Assembly (NCBI RefSeq): GCF_009741265.1
Contig: NZ_WOWL01000001.1
Location: forward strand, 2,356,001 to 2,420,000
Source: Pseudarthrobacter sp. GA104
GTDB lineage: Bacteria > Actinomycetota > Actinomycetes > Actinomycetales > Micrococcaceae
Length of the DNA: 64,000 nt
Direction: 5' to 3'
Of the stretch, positions 1-8,887 are shown in pieces. Position numbers and translations under genes: made by a program. A model generated the notes under the pieces. That model did no database searches and had not been told where the DNA came from. It worked only from the letters and a program-made list of their open reading frames with translations. Positions within the stretch are counted from its first letter, which is position 1. Each line of letters begins with the position of its first letter.

Positions 1-601
1 CAACGGCGGGGAGGCCGAGGGACCGGGCGATGATGGCCGTGTGGGACTGCGGGCCGCCGCCTGCGGTGACGAGGGCGAGGACCTTGTTCGGGTCCAGGGT
101 GGCGGTGTCCGCCGGGGCCAGGTCCTCCGCCACCAGGACGAACGGGGTGCTGGATGCCGGGATGCCGGGTGCCGGCACGCCCCGCAGCTCGGCGACAATC
201 CGGGCACGGACATCAAGGACGTCAGTGGCGCGTTCTGCCATGTAGCCGCCCAGGTTGTGGAGCATTTCGGAGACCGACGAGCCGGACTCCCAGATGGCGC
301 GCTCGGCGGATGTGCCGCGGGCAACCAGCTTGGCGGCACCCTTGATCAGCATGGTGTCCTTGGCCATCAGTGCGGTTGCTTCGAGGACGGCCTTGCCGTC
401 ACCGGTGGCGTGGGCTGCACGGTGCTTCAGTTCATCGTGCACGGCCTGGGATGCCGCCTTCAGGGCTGCGGTTGCTTCCTCCGCGGTGGTCCCTGCCGCC
501 AGCTGCTCGCCGGCAGGAGGTTCGCTGATGGGTTTGGGCATCTGCCGGATGGTGCCGATGACGCGGCCTGGGCTGACGCCTACTCCTGGGAAGTTCTGCA
601 C
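1..601 (-). CDS. ptsI: PTS enzyme I (phosphoenolpyruvate-protein phosphotransferase), N-terminal part
   Basis: Only the first 200 codons are in the window; the gene runs off the left edge. Enzyme I takes phosphate from phosphoenolpyruvate and passes it to HPr, the first step of PTS sugar uptake in the cytoplasm. The reading shows the family N-terminus (NFPGVGVSPG), the helical HPr-binding region, and near the edge the active-site block GGGPQSHTAIIARSLGLPAV with the phosphorylated histidine. The start is GTG at 601, preceded by GAGGA with a six-base spacer. It is divergent from the TetR gene and mannitol PTS genes at 763-4721, which it would energise. HPr is not in the window. Confidence 0.93.
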   Translation of the reverse strand, partial: MQNFPGVGVSPGRVIGTIRQMPKPISEPPAGEQLAAGTTAEEATAALKAASQAVHDELKHRAAHATGDGKAVLEATALMAKDTMLIKGAAKLVARGTSAERAIWESGSSVSEMLHNLGGYMAERATDVLDVRARIVAELRGVPAPGIPASSTPFVLVAEDLAPADTATLDPNKVLALVTAGGGPQSHTAIIARSLGLPAV

Positions 602-729
602 TGAAGGTCCTCATTCTCTGCCGGTTGCCAGGCCCGCCGATACGTCCGGCGCCATGCCGGTCCGCCGGAGGACTGCTTAGTCCGGAGGCGGGAAACGTGC
701 CTGAAAAAAATTGTATGTGATTCAGTTCA

Positions 730-744
730 TATAGCAATGCTATA
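730..744. promoter_or_regulatory. Perfect 15-bp palindrome, candidate TetR operator
   Basis: TATAGCAATGCTATA is a perfect 7-1-7 inverted repeat. It sits just upstream of a -10-like TAGGGT (750-755) that lies seven bases before the ATG of the TetR gene at 763. TetR repressors bind such dyads, so autoregulation is inferred. The site lies in the gap between ptsI and the mannitol cluster and could also affect the divergent gene. Confidence 0.55.
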
Positions 745-762
745 GGTGCTAGGGTAGCGGTT

Positions 763-1491
763 ATGAGTTTGGATGGCCAGCTTCCCCCCAAAATGCGACT
801 GCTCCGTGCTGCCGCGGAGCTGCTGGCAAACTCAGGGGGCGCTCCCGTCTCCACGCGCCAGATCACGCAGCTGGCGGGGGTTACAGCACCCACCCTGTAC
901 CACCACTTCGGTGACAAGGAAGGTCTGTTTGACGCCGTCGTCACCGCAGGGTTTGAAGAATATGTAGCGGGCGAAAGGGACTTCGCCCCCTCCGGGCAGC
1001 CGCTTGAGGACATCCGGAGAATGTGGGACAACCACGTGCAGTTCGGGCTGAAACAGCCGGAACTGTACTTGGTCATGTTCGGCAACATCCGACCGGAAAG
1101 CCGCCCGGCAATCGTCGCAGATGCCGAGGCGCTCATGGAGGAGATGCTGAACAAGGCAGCGGCGGCAGGCCAGTTGAACGTCCAGCCCAGGGAAGCGGCC
1201 AGGTCAATCCTGGCGGCCAACGTGGGGGTGACGCTGATGCTGATTGCGGAGCCCGCCTCCGAACGGAACCTCGAACTGTCCACCATGACCCGGGACGCCA
1301 TGATCTTTGCGGTGTCAGCCGAGCCCGCCAGCGGCCCGGCCCCGGGCGACGCCGGGAAATCCTCGGTAGTGGTGGCAGCGATCGCCCTGAACGCCGCACT
1401 TCAGGCCTCGCACTCTGACCAGCTTTCAAGCTCGGAACTCAAGCTTTTCCTCGAATGGCTCCACCGCATCTCCACCAGCCCGGCCGGCTGA
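763..1491 (+). CDS. TetR-family transcriptional regulator beside the mannitol PTS genes
   Basis: This 242-residue protein has an N-terminal TetR helix-turn-helix at about residues 10-55, with the typical run TRQITQLAGVTAPTLYHHFG before a helical ligand-binding domain. The start is ATG at 763. There is no Shine-Dalgarno; TAGGGT lies seven bases upstream, so a leaderless mRNA is likely. A perfect palindrome at 730-744 is a probable operator. The gene ends 75 bases before mtlA in the same direction and may regulate the mannitol operon, or ptsI, or only itself. Mannitol operons more often have DeoR or MtlR regulators, so a TetR role is only an inference. The effector is unknown. Confidence 0.85.
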   Translation: MSLDGQLPPKMRLLRAAAELLANSGGAPVSTRQITQLAGVTAPTLYHHFGDKEGLFDAVVTAGFEEYVAGERDFAPSGQPLEDIRRMWDNHVQFGLKQPELYLVMFGNIRPESRPAIVADAEALMEEMLNKAAAAGQLNVQPREAARSILAANVGVTLMLIAEPASERNLELSTMTRDAMIFAVSAEPASGPAPGDAGKSSVVVAAIALNAALQASHSDQLSSSELKLFLEWLHRISTSPAG

Positions 1492-1566
1492 ATCCAGGCC
1501 GGCACTACGTCGTCGTAAGTATCGGACCATCCTGCGGAGCAGCAGGAATGACGGTTAGGAAATCAC

Positions 1567-3558
1567 ATGGCAACAGAGACAGTTGCAAAGCCCCGCACCA
1601 GCGCGCGCGTGCACGTCCAAAAGTTCGGGACCTTCCTGTCCGGAATGATCATGCCCAACATCGGCGCTTTCATTGCCTGGGGCCTTATCACCGCCCTGTT
1701 CATTGAAAAGGGCTGGCTGCCCGTGCCCCAGCTGGGCGGTTTTGGCGAGACTGGCGGAAAGCCGAACACCGGCCTCGTCGGGCCGATGATCACCTACCTG
1801 CTGCCCCTGCTGATTGCGTACACCGGCGGCCGGATGGTCTACGACGTCCGCGGCGGCGTGGTGGGCGCCATCGGCACCATGGGCGTGATTGTGGGTGCCG
1901 GCATCCCCATGTTCATCGGGGCCATGATCATGGGCCCGCTGGGCGGCTGGACCATGAAGAAGATCGACTCGATCTGGGACGGCAAGATCCGTCCCGGCTT
2001 TGAGATGCTGGTCAATAATTTCTCGGCCGGCATCTGGGGCGCCCTGCTGGCCATGCTTGGCTTCTACGGCATCGCCCCCCTGGTTTCGGCGTTCAGCACA
2101 GGCGCCGGAAACGTGGTCCAGTTCCTGGTGGACAACGGCCTGCTGCCGCTTACCAGCATCTTCATCGAACCCGCCAAGGTGCTGTTCCTCAACAACGCCA
2201 TCAACCACGGCGTGCTCACCCCGCTGGGCGTCCAGCAGTCGCTGGAGCAGGGCAAGTCCATCCTGTTCCTGCTCGAAGCCAACCCGGGCCCCGGCCTGGG
2301 CATCCTGCTCGCCTACATGTTCTTTGGCCGTGGAGCCGCAAAGGCTTCCGCCCCGGGTGCCGCAATCATCCACTTCCTGGGCGGCATCCACGAAATCTAC
2401 TTCCCGTACGTCCTGATGCGCCCGCTGCTGATCCTTGCTGCGATCGCAGGCGGCATGACGGGCATCGCCACGCTGGCCATCACCGGTTCGGGACTGGTGG
2501 CGCCGGCCGCCCCCGGTTCCATCTTTGCCGTGCTCGCCCAGACCTCCCGCGACAGCTACCTCGGAGTGATTCTCGCGGTCCTGCTGGCCACGACGGCCTC
2601 CTTCCTGGTGGCCTCCATCATCATGAAGACCACCAAGCACAGCGACGAAGTGGACCTCAGTGACGCCACCTCAAAGATGGAACAGATGAAGGGCAAGAAG
2701 AGCTCCGTGGCCTCCACCCTGACCGGCGCCGGTGCGGCTGCCGGCGCGGGCGGTGTGGCCGTCCTGGCCGGTCCGGTGCGCAACATCGTGTTCGCGTGCG
2801 ACGCCGGCATGGGCTCCAGTGCCATGGGCGCCTCGGTGCTGCGGAACAAGATCAAGGCGGCCGGGTTCCCGGACGTCAAGGTCACCAACGCGGCCATCGC
2901 CAACCTTCGCGACGACTACGACGTCGTGATCACCCACCAGGACCTGACCGAACGCGCCAAGCCGGCCACGTCCAGTGCCGTCCACTACTCGGTGGACAAC
3001 TTCATGAGCAGCCCGCGCTACGACGAGATCGTGGAACTGGTGCGGGAGAGCAACACCGAGGGCGGCCAGGCGGGCGGTGCCGAGGCAGCCGAGGCTCCGG
3101 TGGCAGCCGCCCCCGGTGCCGGCACCCATGAGATCCTGGCCCGCGAGAGCGTGGTGCTGGAGGGATCGGCCACCACGCGCGACGCCGCCATCGACGAGGC
3201 CGGCCGGCTCCTGCTGGACCGCGGTGCCGTGGACGAGGGCTACATCGCAGCCATGCACGAGCGGGAGCAGTCGGTGTCCACGTACATGGGCAGCTTCCTG
3301 GCCATCCCGCACGGCACCAATGCCGCCAAGGACCACATCCGGAAGTCTGCGGTGTCCGTGATCCGCTACCCGGAGGGCATCGACTGGAACGGCAAGCAGG
3401 TCAAGTTCGTCGTCGGCGTCGCAGGAGTCAACAACGAACACCTGCACATCCTGTCCTCCATCGCAAAGGTCTTCACCAACAAGGAACAGGTTGCCCGGCT
3501 TGAGGCTGCCACCTCCGTGGATGAAGTCCTGGAGCTCTTCGGAAAGGTCAACGCATAG
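1567..3558 (+). CDS. mtlA: PTS mannitol-specific EIICBA component
   Basis: This 663-residue transporter carries all three EII domains. The membrane EIIC domain covers about residues 15-350 and includes FLNNAINHGVLTPLG and the GGIHEIYFPYVLM loop typical of mannitol EIIC. EIIB follows, with the phosphocysteine Cys411 in FACDAGMGSSAMG. EIIA is C-terminal, with the phosphohistidine His582 in FLAIPHGT. It imports mannitol and releases mannitol-1-phosphate. The full-length CBA arrangement matches the family's usual 630-670 residues. AGGAAAT precedes the ATG. It overlaps mtlD by one base, so the two are co-transcribed. An Ala/Gly-rich linker joins B and A at about residues 490-520. Confidence 0.95.
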   Translation: MATETVAKPRTSARVHVQKFGTFLSGMIMPNIGAFIAWGLITALFIEKGWLPVPQLGGFGETGGKPNTGLVGPMITYLLPLLIAYTGGRMVYDVRGGVVGAIGTMGVIVGAGIPMFIGAMIMGPLGGWTMKKIDSIWDGKIRPGFEMLVNNFSAGIWGALLAMLGFYGIAPLVSAFSTGAGNVVQFLVDNGLLPLTSIFIEPAKVLFLNNAINHGVLTPLGVQQSLEQGKSILFLLEANPGPGLGILLAYMFFGRGAAKASAPGAAIIHFLGGIHEIYFPYVLMRPLLILAAIAGGMTGIATLAITGSGLVAPAAPGSIFAVLAQTSRDSYLGVILAVLLATTASFLVASIIMKTTKHSDEVDLSDATSKMEQMKGKKSSVASTLTGAGAAAGAGGVAVLAGPVRNIVFACDAGMGSSAMGASVLRNKIKAAGFPDVKVTNAAIANLRDDYDVVITHQDLTERAKPATSSAVHYSVDNFMSSPRYDEIVELVRESNTEGGQAGGAEAAEAPVAAAPGAGTHEILARESVVLEGSATTRDAAIDEAGRLLLDRGAVDEGYIAAMHEREQSVSTYMGSFLAIPHGTNAAKDHIRKSAVSVIRYPEGIDWNGKQVKFVVGVAGVNNEHLHILSSIAKVFTNKEQVARLEAATSVDEVLELFGKVNA

Positions 3559-4721
3559 TGAAGGCTGTACATTTCGGAGCTGGAAACATCGGCCGCGGCT
3601 TTGTTGGGCTGCTCCTGCACGACGCCGGCTATGAGGTGGTGTTCGCGGACGTTGCCGAGGACCTCATCAACCAGCTCGCTGCAGCGGACAGCTACGCGGT
3701 CCACGAGGTGGGGGAAAACCCTGCAGTCCGGACAGTCACCAATTTCCGGGCGCTGAACTCCACCACGCAGGAAGCGGAGCTCGTCGCGGAAATCGCGACG
3801 GCGGACATCGTCACCACCGCGGTGGGCCCGCACGTCCTGAAGTTCGTGGCACCCGTCATTGCCAGGGGCATCGTGGCACGGGAACCCGGCCTACCGCCGC
3901 TGCAGGTCATGGCGTGTGAAAACGCCATCAACGCCACGGACATCCTTGCCAAGGAGGTGGCCTCCCAGCCGGGGGCCGCCGCCGGGGCGCTGGACGGGAA
4001 AGCCGTGTTCGCCAACACAGCCGTGGACCGGATCGTGCCCAACCAGGAACCCGGGCAGGGCCTGGACGTCACCGTGGAGACCTTTTACGAATGGGTCATC
4101 GACCGCTCCGCCTTCGGTGATTCCGCACCGGTGATCCCGGGCGCCACCTTTGTGGATGACCTCTCGCCGTACATCGAGCGGAAGCTGTTCACCGTCAACA
4201 CCGGCCACGCCTCGGCCGCCTACTTCGGGTTCGAGGCGGGCCTGGAGAAGATCTCCGACGCCATGGCTGACCAGGACGTGGCCGAGGATGTCCGGGCAGT
4301 GCTGGAGGAAACCAAACAGCTCCTGGTCAGCAAGCACGGCTTCAGCAACGACGAGCAGGAAGCCTACGTCCAGAAAATCCTGGTCCGGTTCTCCAACCCC
4401 TACCTGCCGGACACCGTCCACCGGGTGGGCCGTGCCCCGCTGCGGAAGCTGAGCCGGCACGAACGGTTCATCGGCCCCGCAGCAGAACTCGCGGAACGTG
4501 GCATTGTGCCCGAGGCGCTCCTGGGCGCCATCGCGGCGGCACTGCGCTTCAATGATCCCGCCGACGCCGAAGCGACGGAACTCGAGGGGATCCTGGCGTC
4601 CTCCAGCCCGGCGGAGGCCACCGCCCGCATAACCGGCCTGGAACCGGACCATCCGCTGTTCAACGCCGTGGCAACGCTGGTGGAAGAGCGGCAGGCAGAG
4701 GCGGCCAACGCCCCGGCCTGA
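3558..4721 (+). CDS. mtlD: Mannitol-1-phosphate 5-dehydrogenase
   Basis: This 387-residue cytoplasmic enzyme oxidises mannitol-1-phosphate to fructose-6-phosphate with NAD+. The N-terminus AVHFGAGNIGRGFVG is the Rossmann dinucleotide-binding loop of the family. KLFTVNTGHA and the preceding conserved stretch mark the polyol dehydrogenase C-terminal domain. The length matches the usual 380-390. The GTG start shares its G with the mtlA stop codon (TAGTG), indicating translational coupling. Together mtlA and mtlD form a complete mannitol uptake and entry pathway. Confidence 0.95.
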   Translation: MKAVHFGAGNIGRGFVGLLLHDAGYEVVFADVAEDLINQLAAADSYAVHEVGENPAVRTVTNFRALNSTTQEAELVAEIATADIVTTAVGPHVLKFVAPVIARGIVAREPGLPPLQVMACENAINATDILAKEVASQPGAAAGALDGKAVFANTAVDRIVPNQEPGQGLDVTVETFYEWVIDRSAFGDSAPVIPGATFVDDLSPYIERKLFTVNTGHASAAYFGFEAGLEKISDAMADQDVAEDVRAVLEETKQLLVSKHGFSNDEQEAYVQKILVRFSNPYLPDTVHRVGRAPLRKLSRHERFIGPAAELAERGIVPEALLGAIAAALRFNDPADAEATELEGILASSSPAEATARITGLEPDHPLFNAVATLVEERQAEAANAPA

Positions 4722-4795
4722 ACGCTCTCGCACTTCCTGCGGCCTTTTCGCCAACCCTCTCGCAGATAACGCGGGTTTTCCCCCAACCCTCCTGC
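4722..4795. repeat. Intergenic repeat, degenerate relative of the 51.8 kb palindrome
   Basis: Right after mtlD comes ACGCTCTCGCACTTCCTGC, then a TTTTC run and two CCAACCCTC blocks. The same ordered pieces (ACGCTCTCTCACTT, CCTTTTCC, CCAAACCCTC) form the left half of the long palindrome at 51831-51921. This copy lacks the matching right half. I judge both to belong to one dispersed intergenic element family. Confidence 0.45.
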
Positions 4796-4837
4796 AATCA
4801 CGACGCCGACACTCACCCGAGTGCCGGCGTCGTGATT
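4796..4837 (+). terminator. Stem-loop terminator after mtlAD
   Basis: AATCACGACGCCG pairs with CGGCGTCGTGATT around an inner ACTC/GAGT stem and an ACCC loop; one internal mismatch. A short T run follows (ATTTGT). It would end mtlAD transcripts. Confidence 0.7.
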
Positions 4838-4869
4838 TGTACTGCCCCCACCTGTGGAATGCTGGTCCG

Positions 4870-5391
4870 GTGATTCGCAACCCAGGTGCCCAGCCCTTCC
4901 TGTTGACCGCCGGCGTCGACGGCGGGACCTTCCGCCTCCGCCCCGCCGCACCCGCAGACCTTCCCGCCATCGTGCAGCTGCTCGCGGATGATTCGCTGGG
5001 CGCAGGGCGGGAGCGCCGGGAAGACATGGCGCCTTATGGGCGCGCCATGGAAGCGATCGACGCCGACCCCTGCCACCTGCTGGTCGTGGGGGAGTTCGTG
5101 CCGGACGGCGCAGCGGACGGTCCCCTGGTGGCCACCTTCCAGCTGAGTTTCCTCCCGGGTATGTCGCGGCAGGGCGCCTGGCGCTCGCAGATCGAGGGCG
5201 TGCGGGTGGCCGCGGGCCTCCGTGGCAAAGGTCTCGGGAACCTGATGGTGCGGTGGGCCATCGATGAATCCCGGCGCCGCGGCTGCACACTCATGCAACT
5301 GACCACCCACAAGACGCGGACAGGGGCGCACCGGTTCTACGAGCGCCTCGGCTTTGAAGCCTCCCATGAAGGCATGAAGCTTCCGCTCTGA
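4870..5391 (+). CDS. GNAT-family N-acetyltransferase
   Basis: This is a 173-residue GNAT acetyltransferase. The acetyl-CoA-binding motif A appears as VRVAAGLRGKGLGNLMVRWA, followed by LMQLTTHKTRTGAHRFYERL, a typical C-terminal block with the FYERLGF signature. The substrate is unknown. The frame is open from TTG 4837, but that codon lies inside the mtlAD terminator hairpin, so I prefer GTG at 4870. The ribosome site is weak. The gene stands alone between two hairpins. Confidence 0.85.
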   Translation: MIRNPGAQPFLLTAGVDGGTFRLRPAAPADLPAIVQLLADDSLGAGRERREDMAPYGRAMEAIDADPCHLLVVGEFVPDGAADGPLVATFQLSFLPGMSRQGAWRSQIEGVRVAAGLRGKGLGNLMVRWAIDESRRRGCTLMQLTTHKTRTGAHRFYERLGFEASHEGMKLPL

Positions 5392-5407
5392 TCGCTGCGC
5401 ACCCACA

Positions 5408-5449
5408 AACGGGCATTGCACCCGGGCGTTCCGGGGTGCAATGCCCGTT
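5408..5449. terminator. Bidirectional terminator between convergent genes
   Basis: AACGGGCATTGCACCC and GGGTGCAATGCCCGTT form a perfect 16-bp stem around a GGGCGTTCCG loop, between the convergent GNAT and sugar-porter genes. Confidence 0.8.
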
Positions 5450-5474
5450 GAAGGGTGCAGAACGGGGGCGGGCG

Positions 5475-6914
5475 CTAGGCCTTCTTCGAGCCCTTGGCCA
5501 CGAACAGGGTCTCCGCCTGCTCCAGGGACATGCCGTTGGTCTCCGGCACCTTGAACATGACAAAGAAGAACGACGCCGCGGCGAACAGCGCGTACATGGC
5601 ATACGTCAGCGGCAGCGAGCCGGCGGCCATCACGGGGAAGCTGAGCGTGATCACAAAGTTCGCCACCCACTGCGCGGCCGCAGCCAGGCCAAGGGCGCGG
5701 GCACGGATCCTGGACGGGAAGATCTCGCCCAGGAGCACCCACACCAGCGGTCCCCAGGACGCGCCGAAGCTCACCACAAAAACATTCGCAGCCACCAGGG
5801 CCACCGGACCCCACGCGCCGGGCAGGGAAATCTCGGAACCGGAGCCCACGGCGGTGGAGAAGGCAAGGGCCATGGCGCCCAGTGATACGGCCATGCCCAC
5901 GGAACCGGCCAGCAGGATGGGCCGGCGGCCGATGCGGTCCACCAGGGCAATGGCCACCAGGGTGACGAGGATGTTGGTGACGGACGTGGCCACCGAGATG
6001 GCCAGGGAGTCCTTCTCCTCGAAGCCCACGGCCTTCCACAGGGTGGTGGAGTAGTAGAAAATCACGTTGATGCCCACGAACTGCTGCAAAACAGACAGGA
6101 CGATGCCCACCCATACCACTGCCTGCAGGCCAAAGGTCCTGCCGCGCAGGGAGCCCTTCTGGCCCGCCAGCTTGTCCTCCTCGATGGCGTCCTGGATCTC
6201 CCGGATGTGCCGGTCTGTGTCCTCTGCCGGAGCAATCGAATCAAAGACCGCACGCGCTTCATCCTCCTTGCCCAGGAACACCAGGAAGCGCGGGGACTCG
6301 GGAAGGGTGAAGGCGACCCAGCCGTACACCACGGCGGGCAGGGCTGCGGCCAGGAACATCCAGCGCCAGGCCTCGATCCCCAGCCAGTAGGGCTGGTCCG
6401 CGCCGCCGGCGCTGGTGGCCAGGAGCGCATCGGACAGCAGCGCTGCGAAGATACCCGTGGTGATGGCCAGTTGCTGCAGCGAGGCCAGCCGGCCCCTGAC
6501 GTGCCGCGGGGAGATCTCCGAGATGTAGGCGGGGGCGATCACCGAAGCCAGGCCGATTCCGAGCCCGCCCACCAGGCGCCAGAAGATCAGGTCCCAGACG
6601 CCGAAGGCAAAGCCGGTGCCCAGTGCGCTGACCAGGAAGAGCAGCGCACCAAGCTTCATGGCGGGGATGCGCCCGTAGTGGTCCGCCACCTTGCCCGCAA
6701 GGAACGCGCCGGCAGCGCACCCCAGCAGGGCGATGGCAACCGCGAAGCCGGTCACGGCCTCGGACAGTGCGAACTCGTCCTTCATGGCATCCACCGCGCC
6801 GTTGACCACCGACGAATCGAAGCCGAACAGGAATCCGCCCACCGCCCCTGCGAGCGCCAGCCAGATCACCCGCTGCGGTATCCGTGCGGTTGTCTGCTCC
6901 TGTGCAGTGGGCAT
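5475..6914 (-). CDS. Sugar porter family MFS transporter (xylose/galactose-type)
   Basis: This 479-residue, 12-helix membrane protein has sugar-porter motifs: GGFLFGFDSSVVNGA in helix 1, GKVADHYGR in loop 2-3, the PESPRFLV block in the central loop and DRIGRRPILL in loop 8-9. It probably imports a monosaccharide by proton symport; the substrate cannot be read from sequence. The frame is open further upstream, but ATG at 6914 follows AAGGGAGA with good spacing and matches the family N-terminus. It is transcribed alone and converges on the GNAT gene. Confidence 0.9.
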   Translation of the reverse strand: MPTAQEQTTARIPQRVIWLALAGAVGGFLFGFDSSVVNGAVDAMKDEFALSEAVTGFAVAIALLGCAAGAFLAGKVADHYGRIPAMKLGALLFLVSALGTGFAFGVWDLIFWRLVGGLGIGLASVIAPAYISEISPRHVRGRLASLQQLAITTGIFAALLSDALLATSAGGADQPYWLGIEAWRWMFLAAALPAVVYGWVAFTLPESPRFLVFLGKEDEARAVFDSIAPAEDTDRHIREIQDAIEEDKLAGQKGSLRGRTFGLQAVVWVGIVLSVLQQFVGINVIFYYSTTLWKAVGFEEKDSLAISVATSVTNILVTLVAIALVDRIGRRPILLAGSVGMAVSLGAMALAFSTAVGSGSEISLPGAWGPVALVAANVFVVSFGASWGPLVWVLLGEIFPSRIRARALGLAAAAQWVANFVITLSFPVMAAGSLPLTYAMYALFAAASFFFVMFKVPETNGMSLEQAETLFVAKGSKKA

Positions 6915-7062
6915 GGTTCTCCCTTGGTCTGGGTTTAGGTGGATGCGGTGCGGACGTCGTCGGCTGCGGTACCGGCCGAGACGGCCGGCGCACACGCGCT
7001 ACACAGTGTGGCACGTCACCGCCCGCGGTTCCACTTACGGACTGTCGCCCTCCGAAACAGAA

Positions 7063-7096
7063 GACGACGACGGCGGTGCGCGCCGCCGTCGTCGTC
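7063..7096 (-). terminator. Terminator of the DHA2 exporter gene
   Basis: GACGACGACGGCGG pairs with CCGCCGTCGTCGTC, about 20 bases past the exporter's stop codon on the minus strand and followed there by TTCTGTTT. Confidence 0.7.
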
Positions 7097-7117
7097 CCCT
7101 GTTTGGTGCGGGTCAGC

Positions 7118-8770
7118 TTAGTGGACCGCCGCGGGCTCCTGCGGGGCAGCCAACTGGTCCGTGAGCTTCTTGTCGGGCAGGGCGAAGCTGATGAGGAACG
7201 CGACGCCGGTGAGCACCGCCGCGGTGAGCATCACTGCGTCGATGGCGTAGGCGAAGCCCTCCGTGATGGGACGGGTCAGCGTGCTGTTGGCGGTGTGGAG
7301 CCAGCTGGTGTCGTTGAGGGACTCGTTGGACGCGCCGTTCCGGAAGAATTCGTACAGCTTGGCGTTGGCGGGGTCGGCTGCGACGGACGGGTCGCGGAGC
7401 ACTGCCTGGTAGTCCGGGCTCTCCATGGCGGCCCGCATGCTGTCCGCGATCCGGCTCGCCGCCAGGCTGAACAGCATGGAGATGAACACGGCAGTGCCCA
7501 CCGCGCCGCCCATGGAGCGGAAAAACGCCGCTGAGGAGGTGCCCACGCCCATGTCGCGGCGCGGCACGGACACCTGCATGGCCAGGGTGAGCGGCTGCAT
7601 GCAGAAGCCCAGGCCCATGCCGAAGAACACCGCGATCACGCCGGGAACCCACAGTCCGGTGTCCACCCCGAGGGACAGTCCCATGACCGTGGCGGCAGCC
7701 GTGAGGATGGCCGTGCCCAGGATGGGGAAGATCCGGTAGGTCCCGGACGAGGAGATGGTGCGCCCGGCCGTGATGGACCCGGTGAGGATGCCCACGGTGA
7801 AGGTGATCATCATCAGGCCGGCCTCGGTGGGGGTGAGGCCCTTCACCAGCTGCAGGTACATCGGCAGCATGGCGATGGCGCCGAACATGCCGATGCCGAT
7901 GATGAAGTTCAGCAGCGAAGACAGGCCAAACGTGGCATTCCGGAAGAGCCGCAGGGGAATCAGGGCGTAGTCGCCGGCACGCTTTTCGGCCAGCAGGAAC
8001 CAAGCAATGCCCACCACACCCAAGCCGTAGCAAAGGAAGGAGTTGAAGGAAGCCCAACCCCAGCTGCGGCCCTGCTCCGCCACCAGCAGCAGCGGCACGA
8101 TGGCCAGGGTGATGGCCGCCGCGCCCCAGTAGTCGATCTTCTGCTTCACGTGCTTGGCCGGCAGGTGAAGGAAGAGGAAGACCACTGCCAGCGCTGCCAG
8201 GCCGATGGGCAGGTTGATGAAGAACACCCAGCGCCAGCCGTCGAACCCCAGGATGGTGGCGGAACCGGCGAACGCGCCGCCCACCACAGGGCCGAGCACG
8301 GAGGAGATGCCGAACACGGACATGAAGTAGCCCTGGTACTTGGCACGGTCCTTGAGGGACACGATGTCGCCGATGATGGTCAGCGCGAGGGCCAGCAGGC
8401 CGCCGGCACCCAGGCCTTGGACACCGCGGGCGATGGCCAATTCTGTCATCGAGTGCACTGAGCCGGCGTACAACGAGCCGGCCAGGAAGATCACGATGGC
8501 GATCAGGTACAGCGGGCGGCGGCCGAAGATGTCGCTCAGCTTGCCGTACAGCGGGGTGCTGACCGTGGAGGTGATGAGGTAGGCGGTGGTGGCCCAGGCC
8601 TGGAGCGAGAGCCCGTCCAGGTCGTTGGCGATGGTGTAGATGGACGTGGACACGATGGTCTGGTCCAGCGACGCCAGGAACATGCCCAGCATCAGGCCCA
8701 CCATCACAGTGACAATCTGGCGCTGCGTCAGGGTTTCTCCGGCGGCGCGCGCGGCGGGGGTTTTGGACAT
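7118..8770 (-). CDS. DHA2 (14-TMS, EmrB/QacA) MFS exporter
   Basis: This 550-residue protein is the right length for the 14-helix drug:H+ antiporter-2 family. It shows LASLDQTIVSTS in helix 1 (motif D1), GKLSDIFGRRPLY after helix 2 (motif A) and ALTIIGDIV and GPVVGGAF in helices 4-5 (motif C region). It probably exports drugs or other small molecules. The open frame begins at TTG 8800, but ATG 8770, six bases after GGAG, is the better start. No adjacent TetR or MarR regulator was seen. Confidence 0.88.
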   Translation of the reverse strand: MSKTPAARAAGETLTQRQIVTVMVGLMLGMFLASLDQTIVSTSIYTIANDLDGLSLQAWATTAYLITSTVSTPLYGKLSDIFGRRPLYLIAIVIFLAGSLYAGSVHSMTELAIARGVQGLGAGGLLALALTIIGDIVSLKDRAKYQGYFMSVFGISSVLGPVVGGAFAGSATILGFDGWRWVFFINLPIGLAALAVVFLFLHLPAKHVKQKIDYWGAAAITLAIVPLLLVAEQGRSWGWASFNSFLCYGLGVVGIAWFLLAEKRAGDYALIPLRLFRNATFGLSSLLNFIIGIGMFGAIAMLPMYLQLVKGLTPTEAGLMMITFTVGILTGSITAGRTISSSGTYRIFPILGTAILTAAATVMGLSLGVDTGLWVPGVIAVFFGMGLGFCMQPLTLAMQVSVPRRDMGVGTSSAAFFRSMGGAVGTAVFISMLFSLAASRIADSMRAAMESPDYQAVLRDPSVAADPANAKLYEFFRNGASNESLNDTSWLHTANSTLTRPITEGFAYAIDAVMLTAAVLTGVAFLISFALPDKKLTDQLAAPQEPAAVH

Positions 8771-8887
8771 GGCTGCTCCAAGGGTAAGGAAGAGGATCAA
8801 GCATTGATAGTTGCTTTCAGTAACTATCTTACGCCGGGTCCTATTCCTGGCAGCCGAAAAAACTTCCTGCGCCCGGGGCCCGGGACG

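Noticed and set aside
1555..2640. 361-codon minus-strand open frame over mtlA
   Set aside because: Low-complexity His/Gly/Asp-rich translation opposite a clear PTS EIIC domain.
4837..4870. TTG 4837 as start of the GNAT gene
   Set aside because: It lies within the last bases of the mtlAD terminator hairpin, so the GTG at 4870 is more likely.
7113..8804. 563-codon minus-strand frame parallel to the DHA2 exporter
   Set aside because: Same strand, different frame; the translation is Arg/His-rich with no membrane helices, while the other frame gives a proper 14-helix exporter.
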